Of a stretch of 64,000 nucleotides of DNA, positions 8,782 through 17,754 are shown in pieces. This stretch comes from JACKIP01 sp963710165 (lineage in GTDB: Bacteria > Pseudomonadota > Alphaproteobacteria > Micavibrionales > Micavibrionaceae): the NCBI GenBank assembly GCA_963710165.1, contig CAVPYZ010000001.1:62001-126000 (forward strand). The letters run 5' to 3'. The translations under genes and the position numbers were made by a program. Below the pieces are notes generated by a model. The model made no database searches. It saw nothing but the letters and a program-made list of their open reading frames with translations, and had not been told where the DNA came from. Position 1 is the first letter of the stretch. Each line of letters begins with the position of its first letter.

Positions 8782-9930
8782 GTGAAATATTTTCCTATTC
8801 TAAGCTTGCTGGTATTGGCTTTGGCGGCGTGTTCAACGACTACGCCGAAACGTGATATTTCTAAAACACCACAACTTCAAAAAACGTCTTTTGACCAGCT
8901 ACCAAACTGGTACGGCGACAATTTGACACATGCTTTTGGTGCATTTTTAACCTCTTGCGAAAAGCTGATCAAAATTCCGTCTTCAAGAGCGTTTCGCCCA
9001 GCTGGAACTTATGGCGATTTCAAGCAACCTTGTGATGCTGCTGCGTCTCTACAGGGAGTAAATACAACGGCACTACACAGATTTTTCGAAGACTATTTTT
9101 ATGCTTATCAGGTTAGTGAAGAAGAGACAGATAAGCGTCGGGGGTTGTTCACGGGATATTACGAAGCATCATTAAACGGATCTTTGCGACGCTATGGTCC
9201 TTATCAATATCCGTTATATGCTTTGCCTGATGATTTGGTTATGGCGGATTTGAACGGGGATGGAACAAAAACGACATCTCAAAGCAAAAACGGCAGGCTA
9301 TCTCGCTATCCTGATCGTGCTGAAATAGATCGCTTTGGACTGAAAAATGCGGAAGTGATTGCGTGGGTAGATGACCCAATTGACGCGTTTTTCCTTCATA
9401 TACAAGGATCCGGCGTGGTTAATCTGGATAATAATCGTAAAATGCGTGTGGGATATGCTGGTAAGAACGGCCACGGTTACTTTGCGATTGGACGGGCGCT
9501 CATTGACCGTGGTGAATTGACCAAAGAAAAAGTCTCGCTACAAACTATACGTGCATGGTTGAAAGATCATCCAGACCAAGCACAGGACATTATGAACTTA
9601 AATCCGTCCTATGTTTTCTTTAGAAAGCTTGATACGAGCGGCCCTGTCGGTGCGCAAAATGTGGTTTTGACACCGCAGCGGTCTTTGGCATTTGACCGAA
9701 CGCTTTATGATTACGGCATGCCTGTATGGTTAGTGGTTCAGCACCCGACAATCAAAAATACGTCCATTGCCCAGTTGATGGTCGCCCAAGATACGGGCGG
9801 CGCAATTCGCGGTGTGGTTAGAGGTGATTTTTTCTGGGGATACGGCGCCATGGCCGAAGAATATGCAGGGCAAATGAAGTCACAAGGGTCATATTGGTTC
9901 CTGCTTCCCAAAACAATTTCAATAAAATAG
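8782..9930 (+). CDS. mltA: membrane-bound lytic murein transglycosylase A
   Basis: A 382-residue lipoprotein that cleaves the MurNAc-GlcNAc bond to form 1,6-anhydromuropeptides. The N-terminus is a lipoprotein signal (lipobox LAAC, Cys17). The MltA domain covers about 110-260 (RRGLFTGYYEASLNGS, FFLHIQGSGVV). The 3D domain at the C-terminus contains VAQDTGGAIRG and GDFFWGYG, with the catalytic Asp in QDTGGAI. The start is a GTG 2 bp after the timA stop; ribosome binding looks weak, so it probably depends on coupling to timA. An AT-rich hairpin follows the stop. Confidence 0.95.
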   Translation: MKYFPILSLLVLALAACSTTTPKRDISKTPQLQKTSFDQLPNWYGDNLTHAFGAFLTSCEKLIKIPSSRAFRPAGTYGDFKQPCDAAASLQGVNTTALHRFFEDYFYAYQVSEEETDKRRGLFTGYYEASLNGSLRRYGPYQYPLYALPDDLVMADLNGDGTKTTSQSKNGRLSRYPDRAEIDRFGLKNAEVIAWVDDPIDAFFLHIQGSGVVNLDNNRKMRVGYAGKNGHGYFAIGRALIDRGELTKEKVSLQTIRAWLKDHPDQAQDIMNLNPSYVFFRKLDTSGPVGAQNVVLTPQRSLAFDRTLYDYGMPVWLVVQHPTIKNTSIAQLMVAQDTGGAIRGVVRGDFFWGYGAMAEEYAGQMKSQGSYWFLLPKTISIK

Positions 9931-9954
9931 CTTAAAAAACTAGGATTAAACAGA

Positions 9955-9972
9955 AAAATCCGCTAGGATTTT
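9955..9972 (+). terminator. weak AT-rich hairpin after mltA
   Basis: AAAATCC-GCTA-GGATTTT: a 7-bp stem with a tetraloop, 25 bp after the mltA stop, followed by GTATCTTTTT. The stem is mostly A-T, so termination would be leaky. A perfect 16-bp palindrome of T and A runs (9975-9990) follows at once. Confidence 0.4.
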
Positions 9973-10028
9973 GTATCTTTTTAAAAAGATTGCTAAACTA
10001 GAGTACTGACAATTTTTGAAAGACGTGC

Positions 10029-10574
10029 ATGCGTTATTTTTTAACTATTTTTTGTGTTTTCTTACTTTCAGTTGCTTCATTTAATGGTGGGGCACAGGAA
10101 GCTGAGAATCATGATGGAAATGATCATCATCATGATGCCGAAGATTACACAACAAATAAAGTATATTTGGAATATGCACTTAGCCCCAAAGGTAATATCA
10201 ATGATCTTGTTTATAAAGAATTTGATCAGGAATTGCGGGATATCAATGACGGAGATATTTATTATCCGCCGCTGGGTGTTTACTTCGTTGATTTAAATGA
10301 AGATGGTGTTACAGAATATATTATACGCTTTATGGATGATTATATGACATGTAACAATATTGGCTGTCACCATGCAATCATCGCAGTTAAGGACAAGGAA
10401 ATCAGACGATTGGGATATTTTGAATATTCAGAGATCGATATTTCACAAGAAAAAACAGATGGTGTAAAGAATTTGGTATTATATGACAATGCTCTAAATG
10501 ATTTTTCCGGGCAAGTTCTGATCTGGAATGACGCAAAGCAAATTTATATGAAGAATGAGATGGTAAATGATTAA
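10029..10574 (+). CDS. secreted protein with His-rich segment, unknown function
   Basis: I do not recognise this 181-residue protein. It has a signal peptide (about 1-22, ending GGAQ). A His/Asp-rich stretch follows (DGNDHHHDAED, about 29-39) that could bind metal ions. Near residue 95 is DLNEDGVTEYI, an EF-hand/FG-GAP-like Asp motif typical of periplasmic beta-rich proteins, and CNNIGC gives a close cysteine pair. GAAAG lies upstream of the ATG. Its last 8 bp overlap the start of the M23-peptidase gene, so it is probably the first gene of a three-gene secreted-protein operon (10029-13732). Confidence 0.8.
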   Translation: MRYFLTIFCVFLLSVASFNGGAQEAENHDGNDHHHDAEDYTTNKVYLEYALSPKGNINDLVYKEFDQELRDINDGDIYYPPLGVYFVDLNEDGVTEYIIRFMDDYMTCNNIGCHHAIIAVKDKEIRRLGYFEYSEIDISQEKTDGVKNLVLYDNALNDFSGQVLIWNDAKQIYMKNEMVND

Positions 10575-12231
10575 TCGTATTCTTATTTGTCAAACGTATT
10601 ACTTGATTTTGCTATTTTTAGTTGCGATATCATCATTTCTATTAACCTTCGTTATATCCACTTCAACATCTTATGCACAAGTAATCCCACCACATGTATC
10701 CGGCGCGCAAACAGATTGTTTCCGCTTTCGTGGATCACACCCGGTAACTGGTCGCCCAAGACAGCATACTGGACACGATTACGGAACAGCATCAGGTACG
10801 GTTATAGCTGTGCCACCCGGCTACACAAACCATAGTGGTCTTTTAAGTCAGCCAAGCGGGGCAGGTAATTACGTAACATTTACGTATCCCAATGGCGTTC
10901 AAACAACATATATGCATTTGCAAGACGTCGGTTTTAATGCATCTGCAGGCACGATAACAACCGGCGCAACAGGCGGTGTGACAGGTCCTCATTTACATTA
11001 TAGAATACGTATTGACGGTGTTGCTGTTGACCCAGAGGAAGCAGTCGGTCTTGATTTGAGTGATCCTGCTATTCGACAATGTTTGAAAGATGATGCAGCA
11101 TACAGATTAACAGAAACAACTTGTCAACCGAGGGGAACATGTGGAAGTGGCGGGACGCCACCTGATCTGCCTGCAACGCTTACACCTCCGTCTACATCTG
11201 GACCTGCCGGAAATCATTATGCGCCTTCTGGATCACGTCCCGAGATTGTGCCACCAACTTACACGCCACCATCATTATCTGGCGGCCCTGAAAACGGTGT
11301 CGGGCCCCCTCCCGGCGGCCCTGTTTTATGGGACGCAACAGAAATTATGATGGGCGCGGTATCAGAGAATGCCTGTGATCCTGAAGTCTACGTTGTTATG
11401 CGTGGACGTGCGGCTATGGAAGCACAAGAAGACATTGTTGCAAGTGAAATGGTAATTCATCGTCCGGATAGTGTCATGGAATATACATGTCTTGATGAAT
11501 TTATAGGATTTACAGCAGAACGCGCCGATACTTTTTTTAGTGGAAGAAATACTTGGTCTAGCTCAGGTTCAAGAGGGAACATCGCGCTTTCTAATGGAAC
11601 GAATGTGGGAATAAATGTATTTTTAGATCCTACCTCTTTAGATCAGATCCTGGAAGAAACTGTTGTGGCATCTATTTTTAATTATGTTAGCCAACAATTT
11701 CCACTTACCTTTTTGGGTGATACATCAGGTGGACTTGATGGAACAGTATCGCCAACAATAGGTGGAGCAACTTATACTTGTTCTGCCATGAATAATGTGT
11801 GGCAAATTGCTAAGTGTGAGAATTTTGCTGATCCTCGTTTCTTTACGGGGCCAGGACCTTTTTATACTTATAATGAAATGATCCCCAATACGAATGATCC
11901 GCGGACACAATATAGTGCTTGTAATGATACAGGCTTATATGATGTAGATATAGAAGTGATGACTAATGCAGGGCTCGCATATCATGGGTCTGTCCCCGCA
12001 ACGCTACCAGGAATAGACATTAATGACTACGTAAATCCTAGTGAAGTATGTACTGGTTTGGCTCCTATCAGTACAGGCGTAAATGTTGTTAATATTATTA
12101 ACTTTGGTCAAGCAGGTGAAATAATACAAGAATATGAAGAACACTTTTGCGCCAATCCAAGTTGTTATTACGACCCATTTATTGATAGCGATGGAGATGG
12201 CGTACCTGACAGTACAGCATGTGTAAAATAA
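10567..12231 (+). CDS. secreted M23-type metallopeptidase fused to a cysteine-patterned domain
   Basis: A 554-residue envelope protein. Residues 1-38 form a long signal segment ending SYAQ. About 55-160 is an M23/LytM peptidase domain with the zinc motif HTGHD (His67, Asp71), YMHL (His117) and GPHLHY (His142, His144), so the active site looks complete; the family cuts peptidoglycan crosslinks. A Pro/Gly-rich linker (about 195-255) follows. The C-terminal about 290 residues are homologous to the end of the next gene: RPDSVMEYTCLDEF, YTCSAMNNVW, AKCENFADPR and CANPSCYY match KPDSVMEYTCFDSF, YTCDRMNAVW, AKCLNFATF and CINPGCYY there. It ends with DSDGDGVPD, a thrombospondin type 3-like Ca2+ motif. 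The start overlaps the preceding gene by 8 bp. Confidence 0.85.
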   Translation: MINRILICQTYYLILLFLVAISSFLLTFVISTSTSYAQVIPPHVSGAQTDCFRFRGSHPVTGRPRQHTGHDYGTASGTVIAVPPGYTNHSGLLSQPSGAGNYVTFTYPNGVQTTYMHLQDVGFNASAGTITTGATGGVTGPHLHYRIRIDGVAVDPEEAVGLDLSDPAIRQCLKDDAAYRLTETTCQPRGTCGSGGTPPDLPATLTPPSTSGPAGNHYAPSGSRPEIVPPTYTPPSLSGGPENGVGPPPGGPVLWDATEIMMGAVSENACDPEVYVVMRGRAAMEAQEDIVASEMVIHRPDSVMEYTCLDEFIGFTAERADTFFSGRNTWSSSGSRGNIALSNGTNVGINVFLDPTSLDQILEETVVASIFNYVSQQFPLTFLGDTSGGLDGTVSPTIGGATYTCSAMNNVWQIAKCENFADPRFFTGPGPFYTYNEMIPNTNDPRTQYSACNDTGLYDVDIEVMTNAGLAYHGSVPATLPGIDINDYVNPSEVCTGLAPISTGVNVVNIINFGQAGEIIQEYEEHFCANPSCYYDPFIDSDGDGVPDSTACVK

Positions 12232-12268
12232 ACGTCTATAAAAGAAAAAAGTGACAGGTGAGTGCGAA

Positions 12269-13732
12269 ATGATTAGAATGGATACAATGATGAAAAAATT
12301 AGGCATACTTACGTTAGCATTACTTCTAGGGGTTTGTTCCTTAGGTAATCATAGCGCCATAGCGCAAACTAACGCCGAACTAACAACAGCAATAGCTGGC
12401 GGCGCGGGTGATATTCGTAATTTTTTTAATACATATTCTGGTAATGGAAGCGGATTAGCCGGATTGGATCCATCATTAGTGCAGAGTGCGTTAGATTCTT
12501 CAGTAGGTGGGATTGAAAATATTACAACACAACTCAATGACGGTGAATTAGAAAGCTTTCTGAGTGAATTGGGTGACATTGGAACAATAGAATCAGCAGA
12601 CCTTGCTGGTGGTCTTCTTTATGGAATTTCATCTTTAGATCCTACACAAGGAAGTACTTTAACTTCTGCTCTTGGATTTGACTTCTTTGATGATTTAGAA
12701 AATTTGATTCCAGGAATTACTGATTTACTTAATACTGAGCTCAGTAGTATACTGGGTTTAGCTGGTGATTTAAGTAGCTTGATTAGTACAATTAGTAGTC
12801 TGTTTGGCGGTGGTGGTGCAGGTGGAATCTTGGGTACATTACTAGCAGGTGGTGGCACTGGAACTATAGGATCACTTTTGGGTGGTGGTGGCAGTAGCTC
12901 AGCTTTACCTACGGCAAGTCCAATGTCTCCAACTTGTGATACTGATATAATGATTGCCATGGAAACCAGAGCATGGCTAGAAGCGCAACGTGAAATTACG
13001 CAAAATCAAAATCTAATCGCTAAACCTGACAGTGTTATGGAATACACCTGTTTTGACAGTTTCTTGAACGTTTTAGCGGAGCAGGCTGAGAATATGTTTA
13101 GTGAAAATACAAGTGTATGGAGCGGAGGGTCTGTTGGCCTTATAACAAATAACGATATGGATAATGCTTTAAACCAGCTTATTGGCTCGTCAATGAATGC
13201 TTATATTACTAATAATTTCTATCATAGCTTTTTGGGAAGCCGTGGCAGTGATGATTACACACCATCTACAATTAGTGGCGCAGCATATACGTGTGACCGT
13301 ATGAATGCAGTATGGATGAATGCCAAATGTTTAAACTTCGCAACGTTTCCTGAAGATGGTTTCTTAACATTCGATCAACATGCCTCTATAGATCCACGTC
13401 GATTTCCTTTAGATGCAAGTGGTAATCCACAATCATGTGCGGGTGATCCTAAATGGAGTCCGTATATTGACGCAGCCATCACATCACCGGTCTGGAAAGC
13501 AACATTCGATACAGCTGTCGACACAGCCTATACAACAGCCGCATCATATACTGAAGCCGGACCTAGCGCTTGCTCCAATTCAAGAACAATACGTACAGGT
13601 TTGGTTATATATGATAGAGGTCAAAAATACGCTGACGCAGTTTGTATAAATCCGGGTTGTTATTATGTTCCGGTCACTATGCCAGCTGGCGGCACAGCTA
13701 CTCCTCCGGTTGGTACATGCTCACCTTACTAA
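12269..13732 (+). CDS. secreted protein sharing the cysteine-patterned C-terminal domain, no peptidase
   Basis: A 487-residue secreted protein. I start at the ATG at 12269, because AGGTGAG sits 6 nt upstream; a GTG at 12251 is less likely. The signal peptide ends near SAIAQ. Residues about 30-180 are Leu/Ser/Asp-rich with no family I know. A glycine-rich hinge (GGGGAGG, GGGTGT, GGGGSSS) covers about 178-215. The C-terminal about 270 residues are paralogous to the end of the preceding M23 gene, with the same Cys-containing blocks (TCD, MEYTCFD, YTCDRM, AKCLNF, CINPGCYY), suggesting conserved disulphides in the periplasm or outside the cell. It overlaps the convergent gluQ by 4 bp. No function is assigned. 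Confidence 0.82.
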   Translation: MIRMDTMMKKLGILTLALLLGVCSLGNHSAIAQTNAELTTAIAGGAGDIRNFFNTYSGNGSGLAGLDPSLVQSALDSSVGGIENITTQLNDGELESFLSELGDIGTIESADLAGGLLYGISSLDPTQGSTLTSALGFDFFDDLENLIPGITDLLNTELSSILGLAGDLSSLISTISSLFGGGGAGGILGTLLAGGGTGTIGSLLGGGGSSSALPTASPMSPTCDTDIMIAMETRAWLEAQREITQNQNLIAKPDSVMEYTCFDSFLNVLAEQAENMFSENTSVWSGGSVGLITNNDMDNALNQLIGSSMNAYITNNFYHSFLGSRGSDDYTPSTISGAAYTCDRMNAVWMNAKCLNFATFPEDGFLTFDQHASIDPRRFPLDASGNPQSCAGDPKWSPYIDAAITSPVWKATFDTAVDTAYTTAASYTEAGPSACSNSRTIRTGLVIYDRGQKYADAVCINPGCYYVPVTMPAGGTATPPVGTCSPY

Positions 13733-14574
13733 TTTAGAGGTCTAAGTCCGATTAGATTATAAACATCTTCGGGCTTTTTTCCTTGTTCCCTATATTCCTT
13801 CAATGTTTTTGAATGATCACGTTTTGCAAAACGGTTTCCTTTATCATCGGTAATAATTTGATGATGCGAATAAATTGGTTTTCTAAAGCCGAAGATTTCC
13901 TGTAATACACATTGTATATGAGTAGCGAATTGTAAATCCTTACCACGCGTTATATGAGTTATTTCTTGCAATGCGTCATCCACCACAACGCTCAAATGGT
14001 AAGTGGTATTGATGTCTTTTCTTGATAAAACAATGTCTCCTAGTATTTCAGGTTTTGCATATATAATTTGTCCGTTATTATCTTCCCAAAAGAGATGTTC
14101 AGGGTTAATCACATCAAGTGCTTTTTCAAGATCAAGCCTTAAAGCGTAAGGTCGGGAATCAATATTAACATCAGCATCTTTACAAATTTGCGGATATAAA
14201 GGACCTTCTGGGCCATGAGGCGCATATCCTGACCTCTCGATTTCTTCTTTGATATCTTTTCGGCTACATATACAGGGATAAAGTAATTGTTTTTTAAGGA
14301 GTATATTTAAATAATGCTCATAATCTGTGTAATGACGTGACTGGATACGTACAGGATGCGCCCATCTCAAGCCTAACCATTCCAGATCTTCAAAAATTTG
14401 ATCTATATACTCTGCTTTACACCTTAAGGGATCAATGTCTTCTATACGAAGTATAAATTCGCCACCTCGCTCCATTGCGTAGTTGTAAGAATAAATAGCT
14501 GAATAAGCATGCCCCAAATGCAATAAACCAGTTGGGGAGGGTGCAAAACGTGTGCGAACAGAATTTTGTATCAT
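13729..14574 (-). CDS. gluQ: glutamyl-Q tRNA(Asp) synthetase
   Basis: A 281-residue paralogue of the glutamyl-tRNA synthetase catalytic domain without an anticodon-binding domain. It attaches glutamate to queuosine-34 of tRNA-Asp. It shows the class I signature RFAPSPTGLLHLGHA (9-23) with a HIGH-like HLGH, the zinc-site cysteines CICSR and YPQIC, the TRGKDL region, and AKRDHSKTL in place of KMSKS. The length separates it from GltX (about 470). The start overlaps the gor stop by 1 bp, making it the last gene of the waaA-lpxK-lpxL-like-gor-gluQ run. Confidence 0.93.
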   Translation of the reverse strand: MIQNSVRTRFAPSPTGLLHLGHAYSAIYSYNYAMERGGEFILRIEDIDPLRCKAEYIDQIFEDLEWLGLRWAHPVRIQSRHYTDYEHYLNILLKKQLLYPCICSRKDIKEEIERSGYAPHGPEGPLYPQICKDADVNIDSRPYALRLDLEKALDVINPEHLFWEDNNGQIIYAKPEILGDIVLSRKDINTTYHLSVVVDDALQEITHITRGKDLQFATHIQCVLQEIFGFRKPIYSHHQIITDDKGNRFAKRDHSKTLKEYREQGKKPEDVYNLIGLRPLN

Positions 14575-15914
14575 TACTTCAGCGTAACAATTTCTTCGGC
14601 AGAGGTAGGGTGAATGCCTATTGTATTGTCGAAATCTTTTTTCGTTGCCCCCATATTAATTGCAATGGCAATTCCTTGAAGCATTTCTGCTGCGTCAAGC
14701 CCTACAATATGACATCCAATTATTTTTTCACTTTGATCCAAATCAACAATTAATTTCAAAAAAGTTTTCTCTTCATTTTCACTTAATGTATGTATGAGTG
14801 GTCGAAAAGTTGATCTATAAACCTGATAATTATATTTCTCTTCCTTCGCTTGTTCTTCACTTAAGCCTATTGTACCGATTTCGGGTTTGGAAAAGATGGC
14901 TGTTGGAACAAGATTTAGATTTGTAACTTTTGTTTGTTCTGTGCCAAATAAATTATCGGCAAGCATATGTCCTTCTGCGATTGCATAAGGCGTCAAATTC
15001 CAAGAATTAGAAACATCGCCAACCGCATATATGTTAGACACCGAGCTTTGCCAATCAGACGTAATTTTTATTTGCCCGTTTGGTAGCGTAATAACATCCG
15101 TATTTTGCAGATTTAATGCCTTTGTTTCGGGTTGGCGTCCAATGGCACTGACGACAAGATCACATTCTATAAGCTCTTCATTAGTTGTATGAACTTGATA
15201 AGAGGCTCCGTCATTTGTGACATATTCTATATTCGTGTTAAATTGAAGATCAATTCCTTGTTTTGTATATTCTTCTTTTAAAAACAAGCTCACTTCTTTG
15301 TCGAAACTGCTCATCCATAAATCTTTATAATAAAGTAATGTGACCTTTGCACCTAGTCCGTGAAATATATGTGCAAATTCAACGGCAATATATCCGCCGC
15401 CTTGAATCACAACGCGTTTCGGGAAGTTGTCCAAATAAAATAAATCATCCGAAACCACGGCGTATTCCGCGCCGGGAAAGTGAGGAGCTTTTGGCTTACC
15501 ACCTACTGCAATAAGGATTTTATCGGCTGTAATAATTTCGTCGTTAATCTCTAGTGTATTATTATCAATAAACGTGGCACAACCGCGAAACAATTCGACT
15601 CCGGCATTCGCAAGCAAGCTTTGATAAATATTATTTAAACGCTCAATCTCACTATTTTTTCGCTCAACTAGTTTTTGCCAGTTAAAAGATGCTTGAACGT
15701 TTTCCCAACCAAAACCTTTCATATCTTCAAGATGTTGTCCGTAATTAGCAGCGTAGGAGAATAGTTTTTTAGGTACGCATCCGACATTAACGCACGTACC
15801 CCCCAAATGTGATTTTTCTGCCAACCCAACCTTTACGCCATGTTGTGCTGCTATACGCGCGGAGCGTACACCGCCAGAACCACCACCTATTACAAAATAG
15901 TCAAAATGAGCCAT
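14574..15914 (-). CDS. gor: glutathione-disulfide reductase
   Basis: A 446-residue FAD- and NADPH-dependent flavoprotein that regenerates GSH from GSSG. The FAD-binding GGGSGGVRSAR is near residues 10-20. The redox-active disulphide is in GGTCVNVGCVPKK (about 38-50); that form and the 446-residue length fit glutathione reductase better than dihydrolipoyl dehydrogenase. The second nucleotide-binding motif is GGGYIAVEFA, and the C-terminus has GIHPTSAEE with the catalytic His-Glu. The stop and start codons overlap those of gluQ and the acyltransferase by 1 bp each. Confidence 0.93.
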   Translation of the reverse strand: MAHFDYFVIGGGSGGVRSARIAAQHGVKVGLAEKSHLGGTCVNVGCVPKKLFSYAANYGQHLEDMKGFGWENVQASFNWQKLVERKNSEIERLNNIYQSLLANAGVELFRGCATFIDNNTLEINDEIITADKILIAVGGKPKAPHFPGAEYAVVSDDLFYLDNFPKRVVIQGGGYIAVEFAHIFHGLGAKVTLLYYKDLWMSSFDKEVSLFLKEEYTKQGIDLQFNTNIEYVTNDGASYQVHTTNEELIECDLVVSAIGRQPETKALNLQNTDVITLPNGQIKITSDWQSSVSNIYAVGDVSNSWNLTPYAIAEGHMLADNLFGTEQTKVTNLNLVPTAIFSKPEIGTIGLSEEQAKEEKYNYQVYRSTFRPLIHTLSENEEKTFLKLIVDLDQSEKIIGCHIVGLDAAEMLQGIAIAINMGATKKDFDNTIGIHPTSAEEIVTLK

Positions 15915-16768
15915 TACTTATTGTCTTTCCATCTTTTATGCAGCCATAACCATTGTTCTGGTCGTTCTCTTATCCAGCTTTCAAGAAGGATATGGGTATT
16001 ATGGATGATTTCTTCAACCGTTTTATTTTGAACATCTAAAGGCTTATAACACGTCATTGAAAAATTGATATCATGCAGACGTTGTATACGAAGAGGTATA
16101 ATAATTGCGTTATACTTTTTTGCCAGATCTATGAAAGCTGTACCTGTCATAGCAGGATGGTCAAAAAATTTAGTTTCCATACCTGTATTCAGTTTTTGAT
16201 CGATCAATAGCCCCAGCGTACCTTTTTGACGCATACACTTAATCATATCGCGCATACCTTTATCTGATTTTGTTGTAAAAGACATGAGCGGGCTAACACA
16301 TCTTGCTTTATCTAATAAATAGGCAGAAAAGGGATTATTGGGGCGGCGATAAACTAACAAGCCGGGAATGTTTAATTGAAGCGCAAGCGTCGGTGCAATC
16401 AATTCCCAATTTGCCAAATGACCAGAAATAAATATAACCGGCCGACCACTTTGTATTGCTTCTTTTATGAAATCTTCATTTTCAATACGTACGTATGAGG
16501 AACAAATATTCTTGATATGCGCGTATTCGGCAATAACACGTCCCAGATTACCCCACATTTTGTTTACAATATCTTGATGATGATCAAGATATTCGGGCAT
16601 GGCTAATTGTAAATGTTTTAAAGGTTTTCTTGACGCGGATAATTTTGGTCCAAGTGTACGTCCTATCCATCCTCCTAAATTGGAAGCCACTCGCGCAGGT
16701 AGTAACCAGAATAAAGCGTATAAAATATATAAAATAATAGCTTCAAAAAAATAGCGTATTTTTTTCAT
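15914..16768 (-). CDS. lipid A biosynthesis acyltransferase (LpxL/HtrB family)
   Basis: A 284-residue inner-membrane acyltransferase that adds a secondary acyl chain to Kdo-lipid A. The N-terminus is a membrane anchor (about 8-26). The catalytic HX4D/E motif appears as GHLANWE near 120, followed by YRRPNNP and, later, LIDQK, as in the family. The C-terminus ends with ERPEQWLWLHKRWK, the usual closing motif. The gene follows lpxK with a 4-bp overlap, which supports a lipid A role. LpxL and LpxM cannot be told apart by sequence alone. Confidence 0.92.
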   Translation of the reverse strand: MKKIRYFFEAIILYILYALFWLLPARVASNLGGWIGRTLGPKLSASRKPLKHLQLAMPEYLDHHQDIVNKMWGNLGRVIAEYAHIKNICSSYVRIENEDFIKEAIQSGRPVIFISGHLANWELIAPTLALQLNIPGLLVYRRPNNPFSAYLLDKARCVSPLMSFTTKSDKGMRDMIKCMRQKGTLGLLIDQKLNTGMETKFFDHPAMTGTAFIDLAKKYNAIIIPLRIQRLHDINFSMTCYKPLDVQNKTVEEIIHNTHILLESWIRERPEQWLWLHKRWKDNK

Positions 16769-17754
16769 TTCGCCCTCGTAATAATAGAACGCAACACATC
16801 AATAATCCTTTGATGATCATCCCATATAAGTTCAATAGGCAGAACATCTGTAATTTCTACAAGCTTAGAAAAAGACATAAGACGTACGTAATCTTTTTCT
16901 GTGGTAATAAGCCGTACGTTATCATTTTTAGCTTGTTTATAAAGTTGATCAATATCAGATTGTTTGAAAACATAATGATCGGGGTAAGTTTTGAAATCTA
17001 TCAACTTTATGTCGACATCTTTCAGTGTACGTTTAAATTTATCGGGGTGGGCTATACCGCAAAAAGCGATATATTTATGATGTCTAAAATCATCGTTTTT
17101 TATAATAGCCCTAACGTCTGCTTTTAAATAGGGTGTAGGCTGAATAACGTTTTTCACGCCGTACGTGTCTTGATTAAGTATAATAACTATATCTGTACGT
17201 TTCAGACCTTGATCAATGGGTTCGCGTAATGGTCCGGCAGGAATCAGGTTCTTATTACCAAATCCGGATGTCCCATCAATCACTAAAAAGTTGAAATCTT
17301 TATATAGTGTTTGATTTTGAAACCCGTCATCCATAATGATCAGATCGTAATTATGTTTTTCTGCCAATTTCGCGCCTGAACTTCGATCTTTTGAGACGAT
17401 AACGGGTGCATAACGTGACATTAATTTTGGTTCATCCCCGACATCTTCAAATGTATCTGTACTTTCAACGAGATGTACGTCTTTTGTACCGCCATATCCA
17501 CGGCTTAGTATGCAAGGATTTGAGCATATATTTTCAGATAATACGATGTTTAGTAAACTGATAACTACAGGTGTTTTGCCGCTGCCCCCAACGGTAAGGT
17601 TGCCGACACAAATAACAGGCATATTCGCCTTGTAAGGCGTTTGTTGGTTCGTATGGTTTTGGCTGATAGAAGAATATAATTTTGCAATAGGAGAGAGAGC
17701 TTTTGATAAAGCGCCTTGTTTTTTATACCAAAATGCGGGTGTATTAAACATCAT
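16765..17754 (-). CDS. lpxK: tetraacyldisaccharide 4'-kinase
   Basis: A 329-residue inner-membrane-associated P-loop kinase that phosphorylates the 4' position of the lipid A disaccharide. The P-loop is VGNLTVGGSGKTPV (about 51-64), followed by LSRGYGG, DEPKL, and DDGFQNQTL containing the DDGFQ motif that carries the catalytic Asp. The C-terminal TTEKDYVRL is also standard. It overlaps waaA by 11 bp and the acyltransferase by 4 bp, so the three form one translationally coupled lipid A/Kdo unit. Confidence 0.96.
   Translation of the reverse strand: MMFNTPAFWYKKQGALSKALSPIAKLYSSISQNHTNQQTPYKANMPVICVGNLTVGGSGKTPVVISLLNIVLSENICSNPCILSRGYGGTKDVHLVESTDTFEDVGDEPKLMSRYAPVIVSKDRSSGAKLAEKHNYDLIIMDDGFQNQTLYKDFNFLVIDGTSGFGNKNLIPAGPLREPIDQGLKRTDIVIILNQDTYGVKNVIQPTPYLKADVRAIIKNDDFRHHKYIAFCGIAHPDKFKRTLKDVDIKLIDFKTYPDHYVFKQSDIDQLYKQAKNDNVRLITTEKDYVRLMSFSKLVEITDVLPIELIWDDHQRIIDVLRSIITRAK

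Noticed and set aside
9975..9990. Perfect AT palindrome ATCTTTTTAAAAAGAT after mltA
   Set aside because: Made of A- and T-runs, so likely by chance in low-GC sequence; no evidence of protein binding.
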